Assembly (NCBI GenBank): GCA_963790335.1 | Contig: CAWBOB010000008.1 | Location: 62,001-126,000, forward strand | Origin: JAOUEA01 sp963790335 | GTDB taxonomy: Bacteria > Actinomycetota > UBA4738 > HRBIN12 | DNA: 64,000 bases | Direction: 5' to 3' | Shown: positions 43,266 through 56,757 of the stretch, one piece after another | How positions within the stretch are numbered: the stretch's first letter is position 1 | Layout: each line of letters begins with the position of its first letter | Position numbers and translations under genes: made by a program | The notes under the pieces: generated by a model | What the model was told of the DNA's origin: nothing | Databases searched by the model: none | Seen by the model: only the letters and a program-made list of their open reading frames with translations

Positions 43266-44026
43266 GGCCCGCCCGGCGCCGCCGGCGATGCCGCAGCGTC
43301 GTCACCGATCGGCTCGGGTGACCAACGTCCTTGCAGCCAGCGCCGCTCGTGGCGGCCGACCGCGGGGCGCGGTGGGTACAGAGCGGCGACCACGGGCGGC
43401 ACCGATCTCCTGATGGCCCTGGCGGCCTCGAAGAGCAACAGCACCTCTGGCGCGGACAGCGGTGCCACGCGCAGGAGCAGTCGGTCTTCGTTGACGACGA
43501 TCGTGACGCCGGGCGGCAGACCCATCAGGGCCCGCATCATGCGCTGGTCGCAGAACGACACGGCGAAACGTCGATCGTCGGAGCGCACCCGGAACCGCCG
43601 GTTGAAGGCCTCGAGCTCCAGCTCGACGTCGGCGGCATCGAGGAGTTCCCGCACCCCGTCGTGGGGCGTGATCTCGAGTCGTGGACAACCGAAGGGCAGG
43701 GTGACGACCGCGCAGGTGTACCGATGCACGACCCGGGGAGCGCCGTCGCCTGCCGGCACCTCTTCGAGCGACAGATCGAACGCGCGCACGTCATCGCCCT
43801 CGGCACGGTTCCACACCACGTTGTCGGCACGGCTCCAGCGACCCTCGCCGAGCCATCGGAACGGCAGCCAGAGGGTGTCTGGGAACGGGTCGATCGGCGA
43901 GAACTCGAGGCCCGCGCGGTGACAGGCCAGCATGATCTGTCGCGCACGGTCGCGCCCACGCACCGTTCGCCACACCGCCAGGGCTGCCGCCGCGGCGAAC
44001 ACCCAGACGAGCCACCACAGGTCCAT
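43262..44026 (-). CDS. LemA-linked paralogue C, membrane-anchored
   Basis: A 254-residue protein with one N-terminal hydrophobic segment (WWLVWVFAAAAALAVW). The domain shows DPFPDTLWLPFRWLGEGRWS and the shared motif ELEAFNRRFRVRSDDRRFAV with FCDQRMMRALMGLPPGVTIV. The C-terminus is Pro/Ala-rich. It is first in the C-B-A-lemA gene row, all on the minus strand with 4-nt overlaps (a 74-nt gap before lemA). Function unknown; probably a membrane-associated complex with LemA (inference). Confidence 0.75.
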   Translation of the reverse strand: MDLWWLVWVFAAAAALAVWRTVRGRDRARQIMLACHRAGLEFSPIDPFPDTLWLPFRWLGEGRWSRADNVVWNRAEGDDVRAFDLSLEEVPAGDGAPRVVHRYTCAVVTLPFGCPRLEITPHDGVRELLDAADVELELEAFNRRFRVRSDDRRFAVSFCDQRMMRALMGLPPGVTIVVNEDRLLLRVAPLSAPEVLLLFEAARAIRRSVPPVVAALYPPRPAVGRHERRWLQGRWSPEPIGDDAAASPAAPGGP

Positions 44027-44092
44027 GCCGGTGGAATCGGCGCTGCGCCACCCGCCCTTGACCGGACGGCTGCGAGACTCGTCTACTATGGA

Positions 44093-46665
<2,573 letters not shown>

Positions 46666-46675
<10 letters not shown>

Positions 46676-47259
46676 GTGTCGTTCCGTTCGGGCAGGTCCG
46701 CCGTCACCGTGGCGGGTGAGGCGGACGGAGGGTGCTCGTCGCGCTCGGTGATCGCGTACATCGCGTAGTCGCGAGGACCATCGGGCCCGGGCATGAACGC
46801 GCGCAGCACACCCTCGAACGTGTAGCCCAGTCGCTCGGCCACGCGTCGCATCGCCCCGTTCTCGACATCGGTGTTGAGCTGCACCCGGTGGGCGTGGCGG
46901 TCGTCGAACAGGTGGCGGGTCATGACCATCACCGCCTCGGTGCCGAGGCCGTGACCGCGATCGGCGCCGTCGAAGAGCTCGATGCCGAGCTCGAACACCC
47001 CCGGCGGCAGACCGTTCACGGGCTGGCGAGCCTGCACCTCACCGACCAGCCGGCCCTCGGACTCGATCGCGAGGATCACGACGCCCTCGGTGAACGATCC
47101 CGATCGCCGGATGCGCTCACGGACCCGATCGGCGAGCTCGCGCGGGGCAGTCCCCTTCGGCGCGAACCACTCGGCGTCGGCCCACGTCGATTCCAGGATC
47201 GGGGCCTCGTCGGCCCGATAGGCGCGCAGCGCGACCCGATGGCCGGCCAGCCGCGTCAT
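46666..47259 (-). CDS. GNAT-family acetyltransferase (RimJ/RimL-like)
   Basis: A 197-residue N-acetyltransferase. The acetyl-CoA-binding motif A region is FDGADRGHGLGTEAVMVMTR, followed by HRVQLNTDVENGAMRRVAER and LGYTFEGVLRAFMP, the pattern of RimJ/RimL-type enzymes. ATG 47259 (MTRLAGHRVALRAY) overlaps the hspR TGA; an in-frame start at 47274 would lie inside hspR. A GNAT between hspR and clpB is unusual; a protein-acetylating role in stress is conceivable but unproven. Confidence 0.87.
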
Positions 47260-47663
47260 GGCCGCCGCTCCCACGGGGCAGCGAACACGCTCGCCATCGG
47301 CACGATCTCGGTAGACCTCCGGCCCGGCATCGAGATCGCTCGACGATGTGCGAGCTGGGTCCGCAGCTCGGCCACCTGTCGCTGCAGGGCGTCGACCTCG
47401 GCTCGGAGCTCGATGATGCGCTTCACGCCGGCGAGGTTCACCCCATCATCGGTGAGCTCTTGGATCATCAGCAGCCGCTCGATGTCGGCTTGCGAGTACC
47501 GGCGGGTGTTGCCCGATGTCCGCTGAGGCCGCACGAGTCCCTTGCGCTCGTAGATGCGCAGCGTCTGCGGGTGCACACCTGCGAGCTCGGCCGCGACGCT
47601 GATGATGAACACGGCGCGCTGATCGAGCTCGTCCGTCGAGACCGCATCGTCACGCGAGGTCAA
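47256..47663 (-). CDS. hspR: Heat-shock repressor HspR (MerR family)
   Basis: A 135-residue MerR-type regulator: DNA-binding domain ELAGVHPQTLRIYERKGLVR, then RRYSQADIERLLMIQELTDD and the coiled coil VKRIIELRAEVDALQRQVAE. HspR represses dnaK and clpB operons by binding HAIR sequences, with DnaK as co-repressor (known for Streptomyces and Mycobacterium). The start is TTG 47663, directly abutting the dnaJ stop; the internal GTG before FIISVAAE is an alternative. In-operon placement implies autoregulation. Confidence 0.93.
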   Translation of the reverse strand: MTSRDDAVSTDELDQRAVFIISVAAELAGVHPQTLRIYERKGLVRPQRTSGNTRRYSQADIERLLMIQELTDDGVNLAGVKRIIELRAEVDALQRQVAELRTQLAHRRAISMPGRRSTEIVPMASVFAAPWERRP

Positions 47664-48836
47664 TCACGCCACCCCCAATGGCTTGCGCGGTGAATCCTTC
47701 TGCTGCTCCTGCAGCTGGCGCAGCAGATCCTTCTGCTCCTTGGAGAGCTTGCCGGGCACCTCGACCTCCGTCGTAACGAGCAGGTCGCCGTGGCCTCCTT
47801 TCGCCCTCGGAGCTCCTCGACCCTTGATGCGGAAGGTTTTGCCGTTGGGTGTTCCGGCGGGCACCTTCAGCGTGACCGGACCGTCGAGCGTCGGCACCTG
47901 CACGTTGGCGCCGAGGGCGGCTTCGGGGAAGCTCACAGGAAGGTCGAGCGTGAGATGGTCGCCCCTGCGTCCGAACAATCGGTGGTTCGCGACGGACACG
48001 CGCACGTAGAGGTCGCCCGGGCGCCCTCCGGCAGGCCCCGGCTCCCCCCTCCCGGCCAGCTTGATGCGCGCGCCGTGCTTCACCCCGGCCGGGATCTTCA
48101 CCTGGAACGTGCGCGACCGGCGAACCGACCCACCGCCCTTGCACGTGGGACACGGCGTCTCGACGATCCGCCCGGTCGCCCGGCAACGCCGGCACGGCTG
48201 GGCCATCGAGAAGAACCCCTGGTTCACGGCGACCTCGCCGCTCCCTCCGCATTCCGGACAGGTGATCGGAGTGGTGCCCGGCGCGGCGCCCGAACCACGA
48301 CACGCGTCGCAGACCGCGGGTCCGGTGATCTTCACCGGAACCGTGGTGCCCGTCATCGAGTCGTCGAACGCGATCCGCACATCGGTCTCGAGATCGGCTC
48401 CGCGCTGAGGACGCGACGCCGCACCGGCGCGCGAGCGGCCTGCGCCGCCGAACAACCCCCCGAACAGGTCGCCGAGATCCTCCGCGTTGACGTACGTCGC
48501 GCCCCCTGCCCCACCGGACCACGCACCGGCCCCACCACGGCCGCCCGGCTGCGCGCCGAAACCGCCGGGGCCGAAGCCGCCGAAACCGGATGAGCCCATC
48601 TCCCGCACCTGGTCGTATGAGGTCCGCTTCTCCTGGTCGCCCAGCACGTCGTAGGCAGACGAGATCTCCTTGAAGCGGTCCTCCGCAGCGGCATCGCCGG
48701 GGTTGGCGTCGGGGTGGAAGCGCTGGGCGAGCTTGCGATAGGCCTTCTTGATCTCGGCGGCCGAGGCGTTCTTGGCGACGCCGAGCACGCCGTAGTAGTC
48801 CTTCTCGAACCACTCGCGACGCACCTCCTCGGCCAT
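47664..48836 (-). CDS. dnaJ: Chaperone DnaJ (Hsp40)
   Basis: A 390-residue type I DnaJ. The J domain has DYYGVLGVAKNASAAEIKKA and the HPD tripeptide in RFHPDANPG. A Gly/Phe region follows (SSGFGGFGPGGFGAQPGGRG). The zinc centre has four Cys pairs: CDACRGSG, CPECGGSG, CRRCRATG and CPTCKGGG. The C-terminal substrate-binding domains have LTLDLPVSFPEAALGANVQV. It lies 6 nt after grpE and abuts hspR. Confidence 0.97.
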   Translation of the reverse strand: MAEEVRREWFEKDYYGVLGVAKNASAAEIKKAYRKLAQRFHPDANPGDAAAEDRFKEISSAYDVLGDQEKRTSYDQVREMGSSGFGGFGPGGFGAQPGGRGGAGAWSGGAGGATYVNAEDLGDLFGGLFGGAGRSRAGAASRPQRGADLETDVRIAFDDSMTGTTVPVKITGPAVCDACRGSGAAPGTTPITCPECGGSGEVAVNQGFFSMAQPCRRCRATGRIVETPCPTCKGGGSVRRSRTFQVKIPAGVKHGARIKLAGRGEPGPAGGRPGDLYVRVSVANHRLFGRRGDHLTLDLPVSFPEAALGANVQVPTLDGPVTLKVPAGTPNGKTFRIKGRGAPRAKGGHGDLLVTTEVEVPGKLSKEQKDLLRQLQEQQKDSPRKPLGVA

Positions 48837-48842
48837 GATCGG

Positions 48843-49463
48843 TCAGGCCTCGCGCTCCACGCGAACGCCCGCGTGACGCAGCACGCGCCCCCGCAACAGG
48901 TAGCCGGGTCGCAGCACATCGACGACGACCGGATCGCCCTCACCCTCTCCGGTCTGCAGCAGGGCCTCGTGCAGCTCGGGATCGAACGGTTCCCCTTCGG
49001 GATGCATGCGCTCGAGCCCTTCGGCCTTCAACGCATCGACCAACTTGGCGTAGACGAGCTCGATCCCCTTCAGGAAGCGGTCGAAGTCGGGCTGTTCCTC
49101 GGCCGAGAGCAGGGCGAGCTCGAAGTCGTCGAGCACCTCCAGGAGCCTGCGAGCCACCGGCATCGCGCCCATCTCCGCCAGCTCGGTCTGCTCCCGCACG
49201 ACCCGCTTGCGGTAGTTGTCGAACTCCGCTTGCAACCGTCGGAGATGATCGAGGTACTGCTGGGCGTCCTGCTGAGCTGCCCGAGGATCGTCGACGCGCC
49301 CGGCGTTCTCGTCAGCACCCTCAGCAATGCGCTCGGTCGAGCCGGAGACAGCTCCGGCCTCGGCGGCCGGAGCTGTCTCGTCGGCACCGAGCGTCGCGAA
49401 CCGCCTGCGGTCCGTGATCCGGACGCGTGGCTGGTCCTCGTCGCGCTCGCGCTCGTCGGTCAC
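48843..49463 (-). CDS. grpE: Nucleotide exchange factor GrpE
   Basis: A 206-residue GrpE. A disordered, charged N-terminus (about 1-60) is followed by the long dimerisation helix LDHLRRLQAEFDNYRKRVVR and the beta-wing signature VVVDVLRPGYLLRGRVLRHA. It accelerates ADP release from DnaK. GTG 49463 overlaps the TGA of the Hsp20 gene (GTGA). Confidence 0.96.
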   Translation of the reverse strand: MTDERERDEDQPRVRITDRRRFATLGADETAPAAEAGAVSGSTERIAEGADENAGRVDDPRAAQQDAQQYLDHLRRLQAEFDNYRKRVVREQTELAEMGAMPVARRLLEVLDDFELALLSAEEQPDFDRFLKGIELVYAKLVDALKAEGLERMHPEGEPFDPELHEALLQTGEGEGDPVVVDVLRPGYLLRGRVLRHAGVRVEREA

Positions 49464-49875
49464 TTCGCCGTGACCTCGATCGTGCGCGCCTTCGCTTCCT
49501 CGCGCTTGGGCACGAGCACGGTCAACACGCCGGTGTCGAACGACGCCTCGATGCGCTCGGGATCGGCCACCCGCGGAAGCCGCACCGATCGCGCGAACGA
49601 GCCGTAGCTCCGCTCGATCCGGTGGTACTGCCCCTCGCGGTCATCGCGCGAGAACTCCCGCTGCCCGCGGATCGTCAGTGTGCCGTCCTCGAACGTGAGC
49701 TCGACGTCTTCCGAACGCATGCCCGGAAGATCGACGGTCACCTCGAAGCGGTCTTCATCCTCACGGATGTCGAGCGCGGGAACCCACGCGTTCTTCGAGA
49801 ACGCCTGGCCGACCATACGGTCGAACTCGGCCTCTGCACCTTTGAGATCACGGAACGGATCCCATCTCGTCAGCA

Positions 49876-49876
<1 letters not shown>
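49460..49876 (-). CDS. Small heat-shock protein Hsp20
   Basis: A 138-residue alpha-crystallin-type holdase beginning MLTRWDPFRDLKGAEAEFDR. The ACD has FEVTVDLPGMRSEDVELTFE, then YGSFARSVRLPRVADPERIE and the closing motif ASFDTGVLTVLVPKRE (GVLTV plays the usual G-x-L role). GTG 49879 and ATG 49876 are both possible starts; AAGGAGG stands 9 nt before the ATG. The gene is wedged between dnaK and grpE with overlapping codons, an uncommon position. Confidence 0.95.
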
Positions 49877-51750
<1,874 letters not shown>

Positions 51751-51813
51751 GAAGGCTGCTCCTCTCGTCGGTGTGGCCGGGGAGGCCTGGCCTCCCTGTC
51801 GTCGGATGAACGC

Positions 51814-51843
51814 AGGATAGAACTTGAGTATTCCATTGACAAC
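51814..51843 (-). promoter_or_regulatory. dnaK promoter with possible degenerate HAIR operator
   Basis: TTGTCA (51842-51837), a 17-nt spacer and TATCCT (51819-51814) form a plausible promoter. The spacer contains ACTCAAG (51829-51823), a perfect right half of the HspR box CTTGAGT-N7-ACTCAAG. The left half at the N7 distance (51843-51837) matches only TTG. HspR is encoded in the operon, so autoregulation here is likely although the site is imperfect. Confidence 0.5.
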
Positions 51844-52057
51844 TTTCTTGAACAACCGTTCGGCGGGCGTCGGATAGACGCTCCGGCACAGGAGATATGA
51901 GGATCCAGCGGCAGGGCGCCGCGTGCGAACGCAGTGGGATGCCTGCGTGAGTCTCGTCCATGAGGTCAAGACAAGGGGCCCACGTGCCGAAAAGGCACTA
52001 GAACCAACGGTCACGACCGAAAGGAACGGATCCCAGCTGTGAGCGTTCCATACGAAC
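51844..52057. other. Divergent intergenic region dnaK / histidine kinase
   Basis: About 210 nt between the dnaK promoter and the kinase gene. AAAGGAACGG at 52019-52028 precedes a GTG at 52039 that is out of frame with the annotated kinase start at 52058, so an N-terminal frameshift there is possible. I see no second inverted repeat, RNA gene or clear promoter for the kinase. Confidence 0.5.
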
Positions 52058-52753
52058 ATGCGCACGCCCGTATCCGCGGGCGCAGCGCGATCCGAGCTCG
52101 AAGGCGCAGATCATGCCGCCCTCGCCGCGGTCGAGTCGCTGATGCTCGAGGAGCGCACCCGGTGGGCGATGACCATCCACGACGGGCTCACGCAGTCGGT
52201 CACGAGCGCGATCCTCGAGCTCCAGGTGCTGCGTCACCGCATCGAGACCGATCCCGCGGAGGCCGTGGAATGGCTCGGCTCGGTCGAAGAGGCGATCCGT
52301 CACGACCTGAGCGAGATCCGTGAGGTGTTGTTCCAACTCGACGAGGGGCGGCTCCGCGAGGATCCCTCGTTCGTCACGTTCGTCGACGAGCTGGTGAGCC
52401 GATGGAAGCTCCCCGCCCGCGTCACGATCGAGGGCGACCTGCAGTCGGTACCGGCGGCCGTGCTCGAGACGGCGCACAGTGTGGTGGGGGAGGCGCTCGC
52501 CAACGCCGCGAAGCACTCCGGCTCCAAGGACGTCACCGTGAAGGTCGTGGCCGGCGCCGAGGCGCTGCGCATCGAGGTCACCGACCGCGGGCGCGGCATC
52601 GCGGCCATCACCGACGACGACCCGCACTTCGGACTTCGACTGCTCCGCACCCGTGTACATGAGATCGACGGCTCGATCGAGGTCGAGTCCACCCCCGGAC
52701 GTGGCGTTCGTGTGATCGCCGTGCTCCCCGTCGGAACGCAAGGAGTGAGCTGA
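52058..52753 (+). CDS. Soluble NarL-type (HisKA_3) histidine kinase
   Basis: A 231-residue kinase. The DHp domain has ERTRWAMTIHDGLTQSVTSA with the phospho-acceptor His in IHDGLTQ. The HATPase has VVGEALANAAKHSGSKDVTV (N box), then EVTDRGRGIAAITDDDPHFG (G1) and LRTRVHEIDGSIEVESTPGR. There is no transmembrane or sensory domain beyond about 30 N-terminal residues, so the signal is cytosolic or comes from a partner. It ends in a TGATG overlap with the response regulator. Divergent from dnaK. Confidence 0.88.
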   Translation: MRTPVSAGAARSELEGADHAALAAVESLMLEERTRWAMTIHDGLTQSVTSAILELQVLRHRIETDPAEAVEWLGSVEEAIRHDLSEIREVLFQLDEGRLREDPSFVTFVDELVSRWKLPARVTIEGDLQSVPAAVLETAHSVVGEALANAAKHSGSKDVTVKVVAGAEALRIEVTDRGRGIAAITDDDPHFGLRLLRTRVHEIDGSIEVESTPGRGVRVIAVLPVGTQGVS

Positions 52754-53424
52754 TGAGGATCCTGGTCGTAGACGATCACGCGCTCGTGCGCCGTGGCATG
52801 AGCTATGTGGTGAAGGAAGGCTTCCCGGACGCGGACGTCGTCGAGGCCGAGAGCGCCACCGTCGCGCTCGAGCTGCTGCACGGCGGCACCGACGTCGACA
52901 TCGCGCTCGTCGACGTGCGCATGCCCGACCTCGACGGTCTCGAGCTGCTCCGCGCGATCAAGTCGGAGTGGGCCGGCGTTCCGGTCATCATGCTCTCCAC
53001 CTACGAGAATGCCCCGTACGTGAAGCGGGCGCTGGCCGACGGCGCCGCCGGCTACCTGCTGAAGGACGCCACTCCAGAGGATCTGTCACAGGCGATCAAC
53101 GTCGCGATGTCGGGCAGCGGCAACGTGCTCAGCCCCCGCGTGATCCAGAACCTGTTCGACGATCAGCTGAACGGCGGCAGCGACGGTGGGCGGCGCAACG
53201 AGTACAGCCTGACCCAGCGCGAGAACGACATCCTCGCCCAGCTCGCAGAGGGGCGTTCGAATCGCGAGATCGCCCAGTCGCTGTTCCTGTCGGAGAAGAC
53301 CGTGAAGGCCCACCTCGCCGCGGTCTTCCGCAAGCTGGGGGTCACCAACCGCACGCAGGCGGCGATGATGGCCGTGCAGATGGGCGTCGGGCCGGTGCCC
53401 GGAGCCCTCGCCGTCAACGACTGA
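52753..53424 (+). CDS. NarL/FixJ-type response regulator
   Basis: A 223-residue regulator. The receiver has ILVVDDHALVRRGMSYVV (acidic pair) and phospho-Asp in IALVDVRMPDLDGLELLR, with Lys in YLLKDATPEDL. The C-terminal LuxR HTH is LTQRENDILAQLAEGRSNRE through SEKTVKAHLAAVFRKLGVTN. It is paired by TGATG with the upstream kinase. Target genes unknown; the nearest divergent operon is dnaK. Confidence 0.94.
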   Translation: MRILVVDDHALVRRGMSYVVKEGFPDADVVEAESATVALELLHGGTDVDIALVDVRMPDLDGLELLRAIKSEWAGVPVIMLSTYENAPYVKRALADGAAGYLLKDATPEDLSQAINVAMSGSGNVLSPRVIQNLFDDQLNGGSDGGRRNEYSLTQRENDILAQLAEGRSNREIAQSLFLSEKTVKAHLAAVFRKLGVTNRTQAAMMAVQMGVGPVPGALAVND

Positions 53425-54459
53425 CCGCGGCGCTGGCCCTGATCCACCCGTCGAGGGCGGCGCCGGCGGCACCGGAGTCGATCGACTCGGCGGCGAGCGA
53501 CAGACCTTCGGAGAGGCCGCTCGCGCGCCCCGCGACCTCGAGGGCAGCCGCGGCGTTCAGCAGCACGATGTCGCGTCTCGGCCCGGGCTCTCCGGCGAGC
53601 ATCGAGCGAACGAGCGCTGCCGACGCCTGCGCGTCGCCGCCCTGCAGATCGCCGATCGTCGCCCGGGCGAGCCCGAGCTCGGCCGGGTCGACGCCGGTCT
53701 CGCGCACCGAGCCGTCACGAACCTCGAACACGGTGCTCGCTCCGGTCGTCGAGAGCTCGTCGAGCCCGTCGTTGCCCCTGAAGAGCACGGCGCGCATACC
53801 GCGACGGGCCAGGACCTGAGCCATCAACGGAAGCATGCGCGCGTCGGAGCACCCGACCGCCTGTGCGAACGGGCGTGCCGGATTCGTGAGCGGCCCGAGG
53901 AAGTTGAACACGGTCGGCACGCGGAGCTCACGCCGGACCGGCCCGGCATGCGCCATCGCCGGGTGGAACCGGGGTGCGAACAGGAACGCCACGCCGGCAT
54001 CTGCCAGGCACCGCTCGACACCCGCCGCATCGAGATCGATCGTGACCCCGAGCGCCTCGAGCACGTCGGCGGATCCGCAGTGCGAGCTCGCCGCCCGGTT
54101 GCCGTGCTTGGCGACGGCGACGCCCGCTCCCGCGACGACGATCGCCGAGGCGGTGGAGATGTTGAAGGTGCCGCTGCGGTCGCCGCCGGTGCCGACGATG
54201 TCGACCACGGGTGAGGGCGCTCGCACCGGGTTGGCGAACTCGAGCATGGTGCGCGCGAGGCCCTCGACCTCGTCGGCGGTCTCGCCTTTGGTGCGGAGCG
54301 CCATGAGGAGGCCGCCGACCTGGCCGGGCGTGGCCTCGCCGGCCATGATCCGGCGCATCGCCTCGGCCGCTCGTCGGCGTCGAGCGCCTCGCGGCGCGCG
54401 AGGCGGCCGAGGGTATCCGGCCAGAAGTCGGGGTCGGGTTCGCCGACGGGCTCGCTCAT
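53414..54459 (-). CDS. trpD: Anthranilate phosphoribosyltransferase, one frameshift
   Basis: About 348 codons, class IV PRTase of tryptophan synthesis, adding PRPP-derived ribose to anthranilate. The N-terminal SEPVGEPDPDFWPDTLGRLA is in one frame, and from AAEAMRRIMAGEATPGQVGG the rest is in another. The catalytic region has DIVGTGGDRSGTFNISTASA, AVAKHGNRAASSHCGSADVL and PTVFNFLGPLTNPARP, all conserved. The frame loss near 54370 fits a dropped G within GAGGCGG. It stands alone, with no other trp genes here, and its end overlaps the convergent response regulator by 11 nt. Confidence 0.92.
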
Positions 54460-54565
54460 CGCCGCCCGACGCTAGCAGGTGCCAACATGGCGCCCGGAAG
54501 CCGGGTCGACCCGCAGCGTGCGGCCTCGCTACACTTGGGCTCCACCGGCGGGTCCGGTGGCGATC

Positions 54566-54636
54566 GCGGGTGTGGTTCAATGGCAGAACGTGAGCTTCCC
54601 AAGCTCGAGACGGGGGTTCGATTCCCCTCACCCGCT
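54566..54636 (+). tRNA. tRNA-Gly (anticodon CCC)
   Basis: Cloverleaf by eye: acceptor GCGGGTG/CACCCGC, anticodon stem TGAGC/GCTCG with loop TTCCCAA (anticodon CCC, reading GGG), and T-arm GGGGGTTCGATTCCCC. 71 nt; the discriminator is U and no CCA is encoded. It lies between trpD and nth, both on the other strand; the nth 3' end overlaps its last 9 nt. Confidence 0.93.
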
Positions 54637-55389
54637 CCGATCCGGGGTCGTGCGCCGCGATCCCGACCGTCCCTGCTGAGGTCCAACTGAGGCCATCAGG
54701 TACCGGGGGGCCGTGGGGCAGATGTCACGCAGCGGGCACTGTCGGCATCGAGGGGTAGGCGCCTTGCAGATCTCGCGGCCGAGCCTGATGAATCCGACGT
54801 GCATCGGCGTGCGCAAGCCGTCGGGCACGAGGTCGTGCAAGATGCGGTCGGCCTTCTCGGCGCTCGCGCGAGGCGGGATCAAGCGCAGCCTCGCCGCGAC
54901 CCGATGGACGTGCGTATCGACGGGCAAAGCGTCGCGGCCTAACGCGAAGCTCATCACGACCGCCGCCGTCTTCGGTCCGATGCCGGGGAGCGACATCAGG
55001 TAGTCGCGGACCTCAGCGTCGGGCAAGCCACGCAGACGTGAGAGGTCGAACCTTCCTTCGCGCTCACGCACCTCGCGCAGGATCGCCTGGATGCGCGGCG
55101 CCTTGGAGTTCGCGAGCCCCCCACCGCGGATCGCGTCGGCCACCGCCACTTCATTCGCCGCTACGACGCCATCCCACGAGCCGGGGAAGGCCCGGCGAAG
55201 GCTCGCGAACGCTCGCTCGGCGTTCAGGTCGCTCGTGTGCTGACTCAACACGGTCAGCACGAGCTCGTCGAGCGGGTCGACGGCGCGAGGTGGATCGAGC
55301 GGGCCGAACCGCTTGGCCAGCCGACCGGCGATCGCGCGGATGCGCCGGCGGGTCGGCGGCGCGAACCCGTCGGCGGACGATGGGCTCAC
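54628..55389 (-). CDS. nth: Endonuclease III (HhH-GPD DNA glycosylase)
   Basis: A 253-residue base-excision repair enzyme removing oxidised pyrimidines. The helix-hairpin-helix is LPGIGPKTAAVVMSFALG with the catalytic Lys; the catalytic Asp lies in PVDTHVHRVAARL. The [4Fe-4S] loop is CKAPTPRCRQCPLRDIC (C-x6-C-x2-C-x5-C). GTG 55389 overlaps the dnaB TGA (GTGA). The C-terminal 20 residues are Gly/Arg-rich and overlap the antisense tRNA. Confidence 0.93.
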   Translation of the reverse strand: MSPSSADGFAPPTRRRIRAIAGRLAKRFGPLDPPRAVDPLDELVLTVLSQHTSDLNAERAFASLRRAFPGSWDGVVAANEVAVADAIRGGGLANSKAPRIQAILREVREREGRFDLSRLRGLPDAEVRDYLMSLPGIGPKTAAVVMSFALGRDALPVDTHVHRVAARLRLIPPRASAEKADRILHDLVPDGLRTPMHVGFIRLGREICKAPTPRCRQCPLRDICPTAPRYLMASVGPQQGRSGSRRTTPDRSG

Positions 55390-56757
55390 TGCTGGCCGCG
55401 CGCGCCGTTGCGGAACTGGGTGAGCGAAGGCTCGAACCCGAGCGGGATGTTGTCGGTCGGGCCGTTGCGATGCTTCGACACGATCAGCTCCGCGAGCTTC
55501 TTCTTCTCGGGGTCGGCGTCGTCACGGTGGATGAACATCACGATGTCGGCGTCCTGCTCGATCGCGCCGCTCTCACGAAGATCCGACAGCTGGGGGCGCT
55601 TGTCGGCACGTGCCTCGGGGTTGCGGTTGAGCTGGCTCACGGCGATCACCGGGATCTCGAGCTCCTTGGCGAGCATCTTCAGCGACCGGCTGATCTCCGC
55701 GATCTCCTGCTGGCGGGAGTCGGGGCGGCGGCCCCCCATGCCGGGATGGCCCATGAGCTGCAGGTAGTCGACGATGATGAGCGAGAGGCTCCGCTTGCCG
55801 GCGCGCATGCGGCGGGCCTTGGCACGGATGTCGACGATGTTCGTGTTGCCCGAGTCAACGATCGATAACGGGGCGTCGTGCAGCACCTCGGCCGCCTGCA
55901 CGACAGCCTGCCAGTCGTTGGGACCCGACGCGCTTGTTGCGGATGCGATCCCACGGCACGCGCGCCTCGGCGCAGAGCAGCCGCATGCCGATCTCCCACC
56001 GTGACATCTCCAGGGAGAAGATCGCGACCGCATGGTTGGCCACGGCGATGTTGCGCGCCATGTTCACGGCGAGCGAGCTCTTGCCCATGCCCGGACGGGC
56101 GGCGAGCACGATGAGGTTGCCGGGCTGCAGACCCGACGTGAGGTTGTCGATGTCGATGAACCCGGTGGGAAGGCCCGTGTAGGCGGACTCGCGCGTCTGG
56201 ATCGATTCCAGATCGAGCATCGCCCGGTCGACGAGATCACGCAGGATCGCAGTCTCGTCGCGATCCTCACGCCGGGCGACCTCGTAGATGCGCTGCTCGG
56301 CCTCGTCGGCGACCTGCCCGGCGTCGTCGGTCGAGCCGTAGGCCCGATCCATGATGTCGGCAGCCGCGCCGATCAGCCGGCGGCGCAGCGCGGCCTTCGA
56401 GACGATCTCGGCGTAGTAGGCCGCCGAGGCCGGCGTCGGCACCTCGTTGGCCAGGTCGGCCAGGTAGATCTTGCCGCCGACCTCGGCGAGCGATCCGTCG
56501 CGCTCGAGCGCGACCCCGGCGGAGACGATGTCGACGGGCTCACCGCGAGCGAACAGCCCGCGCAACGCCGAGTAGATGCGTCCGTGGACCGATCGATAGA
56601 AGTCGTCGGCCTCGAGGATCTCGACCACGTCTGCGACGGCCTCGGTCGAGAGGAGCATCGCCCCCAGCACGGAAGCCTCGGCCTCCAGGTTGTGCGGAGG
56701 AAGCCGGTGGCCCTCGCCCGCGGGCAGGCGTCGAACGTCGTCGGCGGTGCGCGCCAT
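55386..56757 (-). CDS. dnaB: Replicative DNA helicase DnaB, one frameshift
   Basis: About 457 codons. The N-terminal domain begins LPPHNLEAEASVLGAMLLST. The RecA-like domain has Walker A AARPGMGKSSLAVNMARNIA, then SLEMSRWEIGMRLLCAEARV and Walker B LIIVDYLQLM, with ISRSLKMLAKELEIPVIAVS and ADIVMFIHRDD further on. The frame is lost near 55925 between RIRNKRVG and PNDWQAVVQAAEVL, consistent with one extra G in GTCGGGTCC. DnaB is essential, so a real frameshift is implausible. No intein. It is downstream of the rpsF-ssb-rpsR-rplI cluster. Confidence 0.95.

Noticed and set aside
55386..56757. DnaB split by an intein
   Set aside because: The gap between the two frames is zero residues and no Hint motifs are present; a one-base indel explains it.
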